A stretch of 45,277 bases of DNA, taken from NCBI GenBank assembly GCA_947178255.1, contig CAMWXP010000011.1:1-45277 (forward strand), in the 5' to 3' direction. A program made the position numbers and the translations under genes. The notes under the pieces are model-generated. The model saw only the letters and a program-made list of their open reading frames with translations. It made no database searches and was not told the origin of the DNA. How positions within the stretch are numbered: the first letter of the stretch is position 1; each line of letters opens with the position of its first letter. Shown here in pieces: positions 34,431-42,960 of the stretch. The DNA is from an uncultured Clostridia bacterium. Lineage in GTDB: Bacteria; Bacillota; Clostridia; Christensenellales; Pumilibacteraceae.

Positions 34431-35030
34431 TTAATCGGTTTCGGATACCGCCAAAATATCGTTAAGCCTGTTCAGCAGCGCGTCCCTGCCCGCTCCGCTT
34501 TGTCCGCTCGTTACTATAAGGTTGTCGCGGGCAAGTCCCAAGGCGGCGGCGATTTTTATAACCGCATTGCCTATTTGCGCGCGGCTAAGCTTGTCAGACT
34601 TGGTAAGCACTACGGTAAACGGCAGCTGTAAGTCGCGCAAATAGTTTATAAGCACTTTATCGAGGTCGGACGGGTCGCGCCGTATATCCATAAGGCACAG
34701 CACCTGCGCAATGCTCTTGCCGTCCTTAAAGTATTTGTCGGTGCGCACGTTCCACTCGTCCGATTCGGATCTGTGCGCCTTGCTGTACCCGTACCCCGGA
34801 AGGTCGACAAAGTAAAAGTCACGCTCGTCGGTAATAACCTTAAAAACATTTATGAGCCGAGTGCGCCCCGGTGTACTCGACGTTTTGCACAGCTTTGCAC
34901 CCATAAGCGAATTGAGCAACGTGGACTTGCCGCAATTACTCCTGCCCGCAACGCAAACCTGCGGATAAAAGCCGTCGGACGCAGCTACGTCCGTACAGCT
35001 CTTAATAAACGTAGCGTTTTTTACTCGCAT
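34431..35030 (-). CDS. engB: Ribosome-biogenesis GTP-binding protein YsxC/EngB
   Basis: EngB is an essential GTPase that helps assemble the large ribosomal subunit. The protein has 199 residues, with the P-loop GRSNCGKST near residue 29, a G2 threonine in TSSTPGRT, the G3 motif DLPGYG and the G4 motif TKSD. The ATG lies inside the last codons of lon (10-bp overlap) and has no separate ribosome site, so translation is coupled. The lon-engB pairing is common in Bacillota. Confidence 0.96.
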   Translation of the reverse strand: MRVKNATFIKSCTDVAASDGFYPQVCVAGRSNCGKSTLLNSLMGAKLCKTSSTPGRTRLINVFKVITDERDFYFVDLPGYGYSKAHRSESDEWNVRTDKYFKDGKSIAQVLCLMDIRRDPSDLDKVLINYLRDLQLPFTVVLTKSDKLSRAQIGNAVIKIAAALGLARDNLIVTSGQSGAGRDALLNRLNDILAVSETD

Positions 35031-37393
35031 ACAAGCACTTGCGAAAATACTTGATCGACAGTGTCCACAAGTATGATCTTTACCTTTTGTTTTACTTCGT
35101 CGGGAATATCGGTTAAATCCTTTTCGTTTTCGCGCGGAATGATAAGCCGCTTGCAGCCTGCGCGGAACGCGGCGAGCGATTTTTCTTTAAGTCCGCCGAT
35201 TGCCAGCACCTTGCCGCGAAGGGTCACCTCGCCAGTCATTGCAACGTCGTGCGCCACCTTTCGCCCCGAAAAAGCCGACATCAACGCAGTAGCTATGGTT
35301 ATGCCCGCGCTCGGTCCGTCCTTGGGCGTCGCGCCCTCGGGAAAGTGCAGGTGCACGTCGTTTTCGGTAAACTTGTGCTCGGGCACGTTGTATTCGGCGG
35401 CACGTGACCGTACAAGCGACAACGCCGCCAAGCACGATTCCTTCATAACGTCGCCGAGGCTGCCCGTCAGTTTGAGCTCGCCCTTGCCGCCCGAAATGAT
35501 TGCGGCTTCTATGGTGAGCGTAACGCCGCCCACGCTCGTCCAAGCAAGTCCTGTGGCAACGCCCACCTCGTCGGACTCGTTGGCCGAGTCGTCCTTGTAC
35601 TTGGGCGCGCCCAAAAATTCCGCTATATCCTTTTTGGTCACCTTTACGGCTGTCGGCGGAGTTTCCGATTCCACAACCTTCAACGCGATCTTGCGCATGA
35701 CCGTGGCGATTTCGCGTTCAAGTTTACGCACGCCGCTTTCGCGCGTGTACGCCGAAATTATATGCGACATAACGGCGTCGCTTATATCCACCTTGACGCC
35801 GTCAAGACCGTTGGCGGTCATCTCCTTGGGCTTTAAATACTTTTTTGCTATTTGCAGTTTTTCCTCGTACGTGTAGCCCGAAAGCTCGATAACCTCTAAT
35901 CTGTCCAACAATGCGGGCGGAAGCGGGTCTAGCGAGTTTGCCGTTGTGACGAACATTACGTTACTCAAATCGAACGGCACGTCGAGGTAATTGTCTTTAA
36001 AGTTGTAGTTTTGATTGGGGTCCAAAACTTCGAGTAATGCGGACGCGGGATCGCCGTGTATGTCCGCCGTCATCTTGTCTATTTCGTCAAGCAGGAATAC
36101 GGGGTTGTTGACGCCCGCGCCGCGTATGCCGTTGATTATGCGCCCGGGCATAGCCGCGACGTAAGTTCTGCGGTGTCCGCGTATTTCCGCTTCGTCGTGT
36201 ATGCCGCCAAGCGACATCGTAACCAATTCCCTGCCCGCCGCGCGCGCTATGGAACGGACTATGGACGTTTTACCTACGCCGGGAGGGCCGACAAAGCACA
36301 GCACCGGCGATTTAAGATTGCGCGTAAGCTTGTACACGGCAAGATATTCGAGTATGCGAGTCTTTACCTTTTCCAAACCGTAATGGTCGTCGGCAAGCAC
36401 CTGCCGCGCAAAGTCGAGTGCGATATCGCCGTCGGTAAACTTGTTCCACGGCATATCAAGCAAAAGATCGATATACGAGCGCGATACGTTGGCCTCGGGC
36501 GTGGACGGATTCATCTTTTCCATCCGCGAAATTTCCTTCTCAGCCTTTTCGTACGCCGCCTGCGGCATATCGTCCTTCATATCGGCAAGGCGCTTGCGCA
36601 GCTCGTCAATCTCGTCCGCATCCTCGCCTAATTCCTCTTTAAGCGCGTGTATCTGTTCGCGGATATAGTATTCCTTTTGGTTCTTGTCTATGTTTTGGCG
36701 CACCTTGGCGGAAATGCGCTTTTCCATTGCGCGTATTTCCGTTTCCTTGGTAAGCACCGTCAGTATTTGCTCGTACTGCTCGGATAACGTGCGCGTTTGC
36801 AGCACCGTTTGTTTTTCGCTGTCCGTGTTAAAGATGTACCCGGCAATAGTCGATACAAACCGCTCCCCGTCATCAACCGACAGCGAGCTTAACACGTCGC
36901 CCGGCATTTTGGTATCTATTCTACGATACTCGCGGAACTGCTCGTCCAGTCTGCGTTTGACCGCCTCGAAGTAAATGGGATCGTCGGGCTCGTAATCGTA
37001 TTCTTTAAGCGTAACTTCAAAATACGGCGTAAGCGATACGTAGCTGTCTATTTGCATTCTGCGCCCGGCCATAAACACGACGCGCATTGCGTCGCCTGGA
37101 AGGCGTTGCGCGTTCTTGATGGTAGCTAAAACGCCTACGCGGTAAATATCCTGCGGCGCGGGATTGACCATAGTAGCACGCTTTTGCGCTACCAAAAACA
37201 CGCTCTCGCCAGACTCTACCGCTTGCATAATCGCAGCGTAAGCCTTGTCGCGCACAAGATCGAAGTGCACCGCCTGTCCGGGGAAAATCACCTTGCCGCG
37301 GAAGGCTATCATCTTGTACGTTTTGACGGGTTGCAAAAGCTGCGTATCTTCCGCCGAATACCCGTATTTATTGTCAAAGTTATTATTGTCCAT
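35021..37393 (-). CDS. lon: ATP-dependent protease Lon
   Basis: Lon unfolds and degrades damaged and regulatory proteins. The protein has 790 residues, normal for bacterial LonA. The N-terminal substrate-binding domain runs to about residue 300. The AAA+ module has GPPGVGKTS near residue 368 and the Walker B LDEIDKM. The protease domain has the catalytic serine in PKDGPSAG (about Ser695) and the lysine in GGLKEKS (about Lys738), the normal 43-residue spacing. AGGG lies 6 nt before the ATG. It is the first gene of the lon-engB operon. I see no CIRCE element upstream. Confidence 0.97.
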   Translation of the reverse strand: MDNNNFDNKYGYSAEDTQLLQPVKTYKMIAFRGKVIFPGQAVHFDLVRDKAYAAIMQAVESGESVFLVAQKRATMVNPAPQDIYRVGVLATIKNAQRLPGDAMRVVFMAGRRMQIDSYVSLTPYFEVTLKEYDYEPDDPIYFEAVKRRLDEQFREYRRIDTKMPGDVLSSLSVDDGERFVSTIAGYIFNTDSEKQTVLQTRTLSEQYEQILTVLTKETEIRAMEKRISAKVRQNIDKNQKEYYIREQIHALKEELGEDADEIDELRKRLADMKDDMPQAAYEKAEKEISRMEKMNPSTPEANVSRSYIDLLLDMPWNKFTDGDIALDFARQVLADDHYGLEKVKTRILEYLAVYKLTRNLKSPVLCFVGPPGVGKTSIVRSIARAAGRELVTMSLGGIHDEAEIRGHRRTYVAAMPGRIINGIRGAGVNNPVFLLDEIDKMTADIHGDPASALLEVLDPNQNYNFKDNYLDVPFDLSNVMFVTTANSLDPLPPALLDRLEVIELSGYTYEEKLQIAKKYLKPKEMTANGLDGVKVDISDAVMSHIISAYTRESGVRKLEREIATVMRKIALKVVESETPPTAVKVTKKDIAEFLGAPKYKDDSANESDEVGVATGLAWTSVGGVTLTIEAAIISGGKGELKLTGSLGDVMKESCLAALSLVRSRAAEYNVPEHKFTENDVHLHFPEGATPKDGPSAGITIATALMSAFSGRKVAHDVAMTGEVTLRGKVLAIGGLKEKSLAAFRAGCKRLIIPRENEKDLTDIPDEVKQKVKIILVDTVDQVFSQVLVCE

Positions 37394-37431
37394 TAAACAC
37401 CCTATTTTTTACGTAGCTTATCAGTGATTTA

Positions 37432-37460
37432 ATTATATCACAACGCCGTACTTTTTACAA
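37432..37460 (-). promoter_or_regulatory. lon-engB promoter
   Basis: TTGTAA (37455-37460), a 17-nt spacer and TATAAT (37432-37437) on the minus strand give a predicted leader of about 32 nt. The consensus -10 box suggests ordinary sigma-A control. Confidence 0.65.
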
Positions 37461-37532
37461 CTGTTTTTTAAACGATTACGTGACGGCAATTTAGTGTAAT
37501 AATATACAAATTTTATGTGGCTGCAAAAAAGC

Positions 37533-38036
37533 TCACCCTTGCGTTTCGTCGGTCACAATGCTTTCCGTGTACAACGGAAGGTCGTTTATACGGCTCGCCA
37601 AAAACGTGGGGAACAAACGCAAATCTTTCAGCTTATTTATAGGCACCCATTCCAAATGCTCCTTGCCGTCCATGCAATATCCGTCGGCAATAATCTCCTT
37701 TTTGCCGCGCGGCTTCATAACGAAAAACAGTCCTATCTCGTGGAATTTTTTGCCCTTGTTCACGCCGCACGGCTCGACAAAAAAGTTTTCGTTGATAAAC
37801 GCAAGCCTATCCACCTCGTAGTCTATGCCCGTTTCCTCTTTGGTTTCGCGTAGCACAGCATTGTACGCGGTCTCGCCGAAATGCACTCTGCCGCCCACCG
37901 AATAGTAATAGTCGGCGCTCTCGTTGGTGGCAAGCAGTACGCATCCGTCCTCTATGATTATAGCGCCCACGCGGTAGCTGAACCTGTCGTCGCCTCTGTT
38001 AAAGCTGCAATTCAAATATTCGTCGTCTATGTACAT
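37533..38036 (-). CDS. Nudix hydrolase
   Basis: This is a 167-residue Nudix protein; the family hydrolyses nucleoside diphosphates linked to another group. The Nudix box is complete, with the opening GRVHFGE and the metal-binding REtkEEtG helix. The substrate is not predictable; the next residues (GKKFHEIGLFF) resemble general ADP-ribose or nucleotide-sugar type members. The start at 38036 is chosen because GGAGG (38043-38047) lies 6 nt upstream; the open frame extends 20 codons further without support. It has its own promoter. Confidence 0.9.
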   Translation of the reverse strand: MYIDDEYLNCSFNRGDDRFSYRVGAIIIEDGCVLLATNESADYYYSVGGRVHFGETAYNAVLRETKEETGIDYEVDRLAFINENFFVEPCGVNKGKKFHEIGLFFVMKPRGKKEIIADGYCMDGKEHLEWVPINKLKDLRLFPTFLASRINDLPLYTESIVTDETQG

Positions 38037-38063
38037 GCCACACCTCCCGAGTAGATATATAAT

Positions 38064-38092
38064 ATGATACTCGGCAGGCGTGGTAAAGTCAA
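38064..38092 (-). promoter_or_regulatory. Nudix gene promoter
   Basis: TTGACT (38087-38092), a 17-nt spacer and TATCAT (38064-38069) on the minus strand end about 28 nt before the ATG. The -35 box lies directly beside the stop codon of the preceding gene. Confidence 0.7.
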
Positions 38093-38097
38093 GCAAA

Positions 38098-38724
38098 CTA
38101 TTCGGTTATCGCCGCCTCGCCCTTTTTGTCTTTTTTACCTAAGCGTTTTCTAAGCCCGCCGTGCAAAGCCTTGTTGCCGAAAAGCAACACAACGCCGACT
38201 ACGAAAAGCCCTACCAATGCGGCAACACCCACAAGCGAAAGATTGGATACCGATATGATATTGGGATCGAACTGCTTATACACGACGCGACTGCTCATAA
38301 GCCCGAACAGCACCATAAACACGTAATAACACGTAGGAAAAACGAGCGCCGTCAGCACGTGCGGTATGCGGCAATTTCGACCGTCGCAAAACTTCAAGTA
38401 ATACACGAATATCGCTATGGGATTGATTAAGTGCGGAATTATAGCAAGCCCTACAACGAGCATTGGCGGCGCAAACAGCGAGCACGCAATGACGACAGAA
38501 CTCATAAGCACAGCGCAATCAAGATACAAAAAGTGCGGAATGTCACGCTTGAATATAAGTGCATAAACGCCGCCGAGGAATAGCACGGTGCCCGTGGTCG
38601 CGTTGGACAAAAAAGTCATTTCCACACATTTATCCCAGCAATCGATATACCCAACGATCGCCGTACCCAAAAACAAAAACGAAAGCACAATATTGGCAAA
38701 AGCCTTTTTCTTTATGTTTGTCAT
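38098..38724 (-). CDS. Six-span membrane protein, possibly Pr6Pr family
   Basis: This is a 208-residue protein with about six hydrophobic spans and a short Lys-rich C-terminus (GLRKRLGKKDKK). The central region PHLINPIAIFVYYLK and the following TCYYVFMVLFG recall the Pr6Pr/FAR-17a-like membrane family, but the match is from memory and weak. The start at 38724 lacks a good ribosome site. The function is unknown. It sits between unrelated single genes, so context gives no clue. Confidence 0.65.
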   Translation of the reverse strand: MTNIKKKAFANIVLSFLFLGTAIVGYIDCWDKCVEMTFLSNATTGTVLFLGGVYALIFKRDIPHFLYLDCAVLMSSVVIACSLFAPPMLVVGLAIIPHLINPIAIFVYYLKFCDGRNCRIPHVLTALVFPTCYYVFMVLFGLMSSRVVYKQFDPNIISVSNLSLVGVAALVGLFVVGVVLLFGNKALHGGLRKRLGKKDKKGEAAITE

Positions 38725-38795
38725 AAAGATAGCTTGCCCTATTGTGCTAAAAATAATAACGTGTAATTTTTTTATTTAAGCCAAACAGTTGTTGC

Positions 38796-38909
38796 CTAAG
38801 GCAATAATTCGTAGTACATTCTTTGTCCTGCCAATTCGAGACAAATAGGTTCATCACTCTTTTTTATAAACTTAAATCCGACGCTTTCGTAAGTACGTTG
38901 TGCCGTTAT
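38796..38909 (-). pseudogene. Remnant of a GNAT acetyltransferase C-terminus
   Basis: Translating the minus strand without a start codon gives about 37 residues, including AQRTYESVGFKFIKK and then ELAGQRMYYELLP, ending at TAG. The YESVGFKF part is typical of the last conserved motif of GNAT N-acetyltransferases. There is a stop codon just upstream and no room for the rest of the domain, because the isochorismatase-like gene ends at 38913. It is probably a deletion remnant. Family assignment is by eye on a short piece. Confidence 0.5.
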
Positions 38910-38912
38910 TTA

Positions 38913-39392
38913 CTAACCCAACGTTTCAACGCTACAACCGACGCGTTTATAATATTCCAACATTTCGGGAATTTTCTTTTTGTCGTAGCTTGTAATACAG
39001 TTAGACAAAACGTGAACTACGTAACCGCTCTTGGCCATATTATAGCAAGTAGATTTTACACAAGCAGCGGCGTCGGCGCCTGCCACATAAAATTCTTTAA
39101 TGCCGTTCTCGCTTATAAAGGCGGCAAACGCATCGCTTGTCAGTGCGTTGCCCTTGCTTTTTACAAATATATTTTCGGACGCGATTTTCATATCCGACAC
39201 CAATTCCGCGCCACGAGTGTCGGGCTTGAACGTTCGAGTTCCAGCCGATAAATTGTTGTGTTTGATATAGACAACATGAATATTATTACTTGCCGCCCAA
39301 TCAACGGCAGCGTTTATATTGCCGATTATTTCTTTGTAGTTTTTTGTAATGTCGTTTTGAATGTCGATTACAACCAATGCTTTATCTGTCAT
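38913..39392 (-). CDS. Isochorismatase-like cysteine hydrolase
   Basis: This is a 159-residue member of the isochorismatase-like superfamily (nicotinamidases, ureidohydrolases and relatives). The catalytic triad is visible: Asp10 in VVIDIQND, Lys78 in FVKSKGNAL, and Cys111 in ADAAACVKST. The substrate cannot be assigned. The ATG at 39392 is preceded by GAGG at a 5-nt distance; the open frame extends 18 codons upstream but overlaps the promoter. It is monocistronic by promoter position. A broken acetyltransferase piece abuts its 3' end, which suggests local rearrangement. Confidence 0.88.
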   Translation of the reverse strand: MTDKALVVIDIQNDITKNYKEIIGNINAAVDWAASNNIHVVYIKHNNLSAGTRTFKPDTRGAELVSDMKIASENIFVKSKGNALTSDAFAAFISENGIKEFYVAGADAAACVKSTCYNMAKSGYVVHVLSNCITSYDKKKIPEMLEYYKRVGCSVETLG

Positions 39393-39417
39393 ATTTACCT
39401 CGTTTTTACTATTAGTG

Positions 39418-39446
39418 ATTATATCATTTTTTACACTGTATTTCAA
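39418..39446 (-). promoter_or_regulatory. Promoter of the isochorismatase-like gene
   Basis: TTGAAA (39441-39446), a 17-nt spacer and TATAAT (39418-39423) on the minus strand. The predicted leader of about 20 nt contains the GAGG ribosome site. Confidence 0.75.
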
Positions 39447-39484
39447 GAATACACCCTTAATTCATTTAAGACAAACCATTGTTA

Positions 39485-39519
39485 AAGCGCCGAAAACTAT
39501 ATTACAGTCTTTGGCGCTT
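39485..39519 (-). terminator. Possible degV terminator hairpin
   Basis: AAGCGCC and GGCGCTT pair at the base, and a further stem inside makes about 12 pairs with one mismatch. Only a short T-run follows on the minus strand, so termination may be partial. It lies 15 nt past the degV stop codon. Confidence 0.5.
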
Positions 39520-39534
39520 CTCAGCTATTCCGTT

Positions 39535-40380
39535 TTATTCGCTTATGAACAGCACGCCCAAAGTATTTCTGCCGCAATGGCTTGTTACGATACTGCCGGC
39601 AACAGTCTCGCACACCTCGTCGAAATCGAAGTTTTGATCGACAAGCTCTTTTGCCAAATCGACCAATTCTTTGTCCGCGGAGCTGTGCGTTATAAAGCAT
39701 CTCGTTTTGTCGTAGTGCGGATACTTCACCTTTAAATCCTCGATATACGACCGTATGCACCTCGACATACCGCCCATATACTTTTTGGGCGCGACAAGCT
39801 GCCCGTCCTCGTTCTCGCTGATAAGCGGGTGCAGCTTTAAAACCCTTGCGCCGATAAGCGCCGCGAGCGAACACCTTCCGCCCTTATGCAAATAGGTCAA
39901 CGAATCGGGCACAAACGACGTGTTCACTTTGGGGCGCAGTTCGTTCAGCGTTTTGACTATATCCTCCGCCGACTGCCCTTCCGCCGCCAAGTCGCACGCC
40001 TTTAATACCAATAATCCCTGACCCGTGGAAAGCGCTTTGCTGTCCACGACAAACACCTTGCCGCCGAAATCCTCCGCCGCTTTGCTCGCCGCGGAATAAG
40101 ACGACGACGCCTGCGCGGAAATATCTATATGTATGAGTGCGTCGAATCCTTGAAGATTGTCGGTAAAAAATTCGACGTACTCGGATATAGAGCCCGCGGC
40201 GGTTTTTGGCAACGCGCCCGAATTTTTGACAAACTCGAAAATGTCTTGCGGGGAAATTTCGCCGTCCTTATAGCTGTTCTCCCCCAAAATAACCGACAAG
40301 CTGAAAATACCTATATCGTACTTTTCAATCTGCTCACGGCTCAAATCACAAGTGGAATCCGAAGTTATTTTAATTTTCAA
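39535..40380 (-). CDS. DegV family fatty-acid-binding protein
   Basis: DegV/FakB proteins bind a fatty acid; in FakAB systems they present it to the kinase FakA for phosphorylation. The protein has 281 residues, normal for the family. It opens KIKITSDSTCDL, has the ligand-contact region DISAQASSSYSAA, and near the end GSIVTSHCGRNTLGVLF, where family members have GxHxGPG-like motifs. No fakA kinase is nearby. The start is TTG, supported by an adjacent AGAGGTGA ribosome site (40385-40392). It lies 44 bp after the UvrA-like gene and may be co-transcribed with it. Confidence 0.9.
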   Translation of the reverse strand: MKIKITSDSTCDLSREQIEKYDIGIFSLSVILGENSYKDGEISPQDIFEFVKNSGALPKTAAGSISEYVEFFTDNLQGFDALIHIDISAQASSSYSAASKAAEDFGGKVFVVDSKALSTGQGLLVLKACDLAAEGQSAEDIVKTLNELRPKVNTSFVPDSLTYLHKGGRCSLAALIGARVLKLHPLISENEDGQLVAPKKYMGGMSRCIRSYIEDLKVKYPHYDKTRCFITHSSADKELVDLAKELVDQNFDFDEVCETVAGSIVTSHCGRNTLGVLFISE

Positions 40381-40424
40381 TATATCACCTCTAATAATAT
40401 TTCGTCGTTTTCTTTCCCATCGCG

Positions 40425-42911
40425 TTACAAATAGCGACCGGTTATACTATTGGGATTGTTCTTTATTTGCTCGGGCGTTCCGACGGCGACTATCGTGCCG
40501 CCTTGCTTGCCGCCGCCCGGGCCCATATCCACAACGTAATCGGCGCTTCTTATTACGTCCAAATCGTGTTCGATAACAATGACCGTCGCGCCTTGCTCTA
40601 TCAACCGCTCGAAAACCGAAAGCAACGTTTGGACGTCGAGCGGATGCAGTCCTATCGTCGGTTCGTCGAATATAAACACCGAATCGGACTGACCTTTTCC
40701 CATTTCGCTTGCAAGCTTTAAGCGCTGCGCTTCGCCGCCCGAAAGACCGGGCGTTTCTTCGCCCAACGTCAAGTAACCGAGTCCGAGGTCATGAAGCACT
40801 TGCAATCTGCTTTTTACTACCTTCAAATCGTCGCATACAGACAGCGCCTCGTCCACACTGCACGCCATAAGCTCGGGCAAAGAACAATCGCTTCCGTCCT
40901 TTTTGGTGCGCTTTACTGCATATACGGACTTTGAATAACGCGAACCGTTACACTCGGGACAAGGAATATCTACGTCGGGTAAAAACTGTACGTCAAGGCT
41001 GACCGTCCCCGTACCGTCGCAAACGGGACAACGCAAGCTACCGGTATTATATGAAAAATCGCCCGCCTTATAGCCCTTTTCTTTTGCGGCTTTGGTGTTT
41101 GCGTAAATCTTTCTCAACTCGTCATGCACGTTAGCGTACGTCGCCATGGTCGAGCGAACGTTGATTCCTATCGGAGTGGCGTCAATCAGCTTAACTTGAC
41201 GTATTCCCTCGGCATTAACGGACTTTACGTGTTCGGGCAATTTCTTTCCGCCTATTTCCGCTTCCAATGCCGGAATCAAGCTTTCGAGTACCATCGTCGT
41301 TTTTCCGGAGCCGGAAACGCCCGTAACAACCGAAAGCCGTCCTTTGGGGAAAGAAACCGAAAGCGGTTTAACCGTATGAATTTGCGACGTTTCCATGGAT
41401 ATAGTTCCGCACTCAAAAAGCCCGCCGTCCGTTTTGCGGCGCACTGTCAAGCGGCTGCTCGGCGATAAAAATTTTCCTATCTGAGAATGCGGATTGCAAG
41501 CAATGTCTTCCACACTGCCCTGCGCGATAACTTTGCCGCCACCCGCGCCCGCTTTCGGACCAAGCTCCACTATCCAATCGGAATGGCGCAAAACTTGCAC
41601 GTCGTGGTCTACGAGAACTATGGAATTACCGTCCGCAATCAAATCGTCCATGACGCCGGTAAGCCCTTCGATATTGCTCGGGTGAAGTCCGATTGACGGC
41701 TCGTCCAAAACGTACAAAACGCCCGTCGTTCTGTTTCGCACCGCCCTTGCAAGCTGAGTGCGTTGACGCTCGCCGGTCGAAAGCGTAGACGACGCTCTGT
41801 CAAGCGACAAATAAGACAAACCCAAATCGACAAGCCGTTTAGCCGTGTGGTGGAAGGCTTCGCATATACTTTCGGCCATGGGTCGCATTTCTTCGGGTAA
41901 TGACGAAGGCACGCCGTTTACCCATTCGATAAGCTCGGATAGAGGTTTTTCGCACACCTCGTCCAGCGAAACGCCCCTAAGCCGCAACGACCGCGCCTTT
42001 TCGGAAAGACGCGTGCCGTGACAGCACGGACACGTACCTTGCTTTAAGAACTTCTCGACGCGCTTCATGCCCTTTTCGTCCTTTACTTTCGATAGGGCGT
42101 TTTCAACGGTGTACGTGGCGTTGAAATACGTAAAGTCCATATCACCCGCCGCACCGCTCGTCTTGTTCTGATAAATAATATTCTTTTTTACGGCGGGACC
42201 GTGGAAAACGATATCCCGCTCCTTTTCGGTCAAATCCTTAAAAGGCACGTTTGTGCGAACGCCCATTTCGCGCGCTATATCTTTCATAAGCGACCACATA
42301 AGCGTTTGCCACGGCGCAACGGCTCCCTCGTCTATCGTAAGCGATTCGTCGGGCACGAGCGTGGATTCGTCAACGGCGCGCACAACACCCGTGCCGTCGC
42401 ATTCACGGCACGCGCCCGAACTGTTAAAAGCCAATTCTTCCGCTCCGATCGGTTGTACAAACTCGCCGCAAATAGGACAGCGAATTTCCTTTTCGGCGGC
42501 TACGTTTAGCGTGGGCGGCACGTCATGCCCGTTGGGACACTTGTAAACGGCAAGGCGCGAAAACATCAAACGCAGACTGTTCAACAGCTCCGTAGACGTG
42601 CCGAAGGTGCTACGTATCCCCGGTACGCCGGGGCGCTGATGCAAAGCCAAAGCCGCGGGAACGTACCGAACCTCGTCTACATGCGCCTTAGACGCTTGGG
42701 TCATTCTTCGCCGATTATAGGTGGAAAGCGATTCCAAATACCGCCGAGATCCTTCCGCATAAAGTACACCCAAAGCCAACGACGACTTGCCGGAGCCGGA
42801 TACGCCCGCAACGCCGACGATTTTACGTAGCGGTATATCTATATCGATATTTTGCAGATTATGCACCTTTGCGCCGCGTATTTCAATTTGCTTGGGAAGT
42901 TCATTTTTCAT
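40425..42911 (-). CDS. UvrA2-like ABC ATPase (excinuclease subunit A paralogue)
   Basis: This is an 828-residue protein with two UvrA-type ATPase modules: GVSGSGKSS near residue 35 and GVSGSGKTT near residue 535, each followed by a signature (LSTGERQR; LSGGEAQR). Zinc-binding pairs are present (CPICG, CRECDG; CPVCDG, CPECNG). Canonical UvrA is about 940 residues; this one is shorter, and the region between the first ATP loop and the first signature helix lacks most of the UvrB-binding domain. That is the pattern of class II UvrA proteins (UvrA2, DrrC-like), linked to DNA-damage tolerance or antibiotic self-protection rather than standard repair. No ribosome site precedes the ATG; TAAAAT lies 6 nt upstream, so the mRNA is probably leaderless. 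Confidence 0.9.
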   Translation of the reverse strand: MKNELPKQIEIRGAKVHNLQNIDIDIPLRKIVGVAGVSGSGKSSLALGVLYAEGSRRYLESLSTYNRRRMTQASKAHVDEVRYVPAALALHQRPGVPGIRSTFGTSTELLNSLRLMFSRLAVYKCPNGHDVPPTLNVAAEKEIRCPICGEFVQPIGAEELAFNSSGACRECDGTGVVRAVDESTLVPDESLTIDEGAVAPWQTLMWSLMKDIAREMGVRTNVPFKDLTEKERDIVFHGPAVKKNIIYQNKTSGAAGDMDFTYFNATYTVENALSKVKDEKGMKRVEKFLKQGTCPCCHGTRLSEKARSLRLRGVSLDEVCEKPLSELIEWVNGVPSSLPEEMRPMAESICEAFHHTAKRLVDLGLSYLSLDRASSTLSTGERQRTQLARAVRNRTTGVLYVLDEPSIGLHPSNIEGLTGVMDDLIADGNSIVLVDHDVQVLRHSDWIVELGPKAGAGGGKVIAQGSVEDIACNPHSQIGKFLSPSSRLTVRRKTDGGLFECGTISMETSQIHTVKPLSVSFPKGRLSVVTGVSGSGKTTMVLESLIPALEAEIGGKKLPEHVKSVNAEGIRQVKLIDATPIGINVRSTMATYANVHDELRKIYANTKAAKEKGYKAGDFSYNTGSLRCPVCDGTGTVSLDVQFLPDVDIPCPECNGSRYSKSVYAVKRTKKDGSDCSLPELMACSVDEALSVCDDLKVVKSRLQVLHDLGLGYLTLGEETPGLSGGEAQRLKLASEMGKGQSDSVFIFDEPTIGLHPLDVQTLLSVFERLIEQGATVIVIEHDLDVIRSADYVVDMGPGGGKQGGTIVAVGTPEQIKNNPNSITGRYL

Positions 42912-42917
42912 ACGTAT

Positions 42918-42947
42918 ATTTTAGCACAAAACTATTGCAATTGACAA
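42918..42947 (-). promoter_or_regulatory. Leaderless promoter of the UvrA2-like gene
   Basis: TTGTCA (42942-42947), an 18-nt spacer and TAAAAT (42918-42923), then 6 nt, then ATG. The layout is the same as at 32489 and 44296. Confidence 0.65.
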
Positions 42948-42960
42948 ACAAATCAATAAG

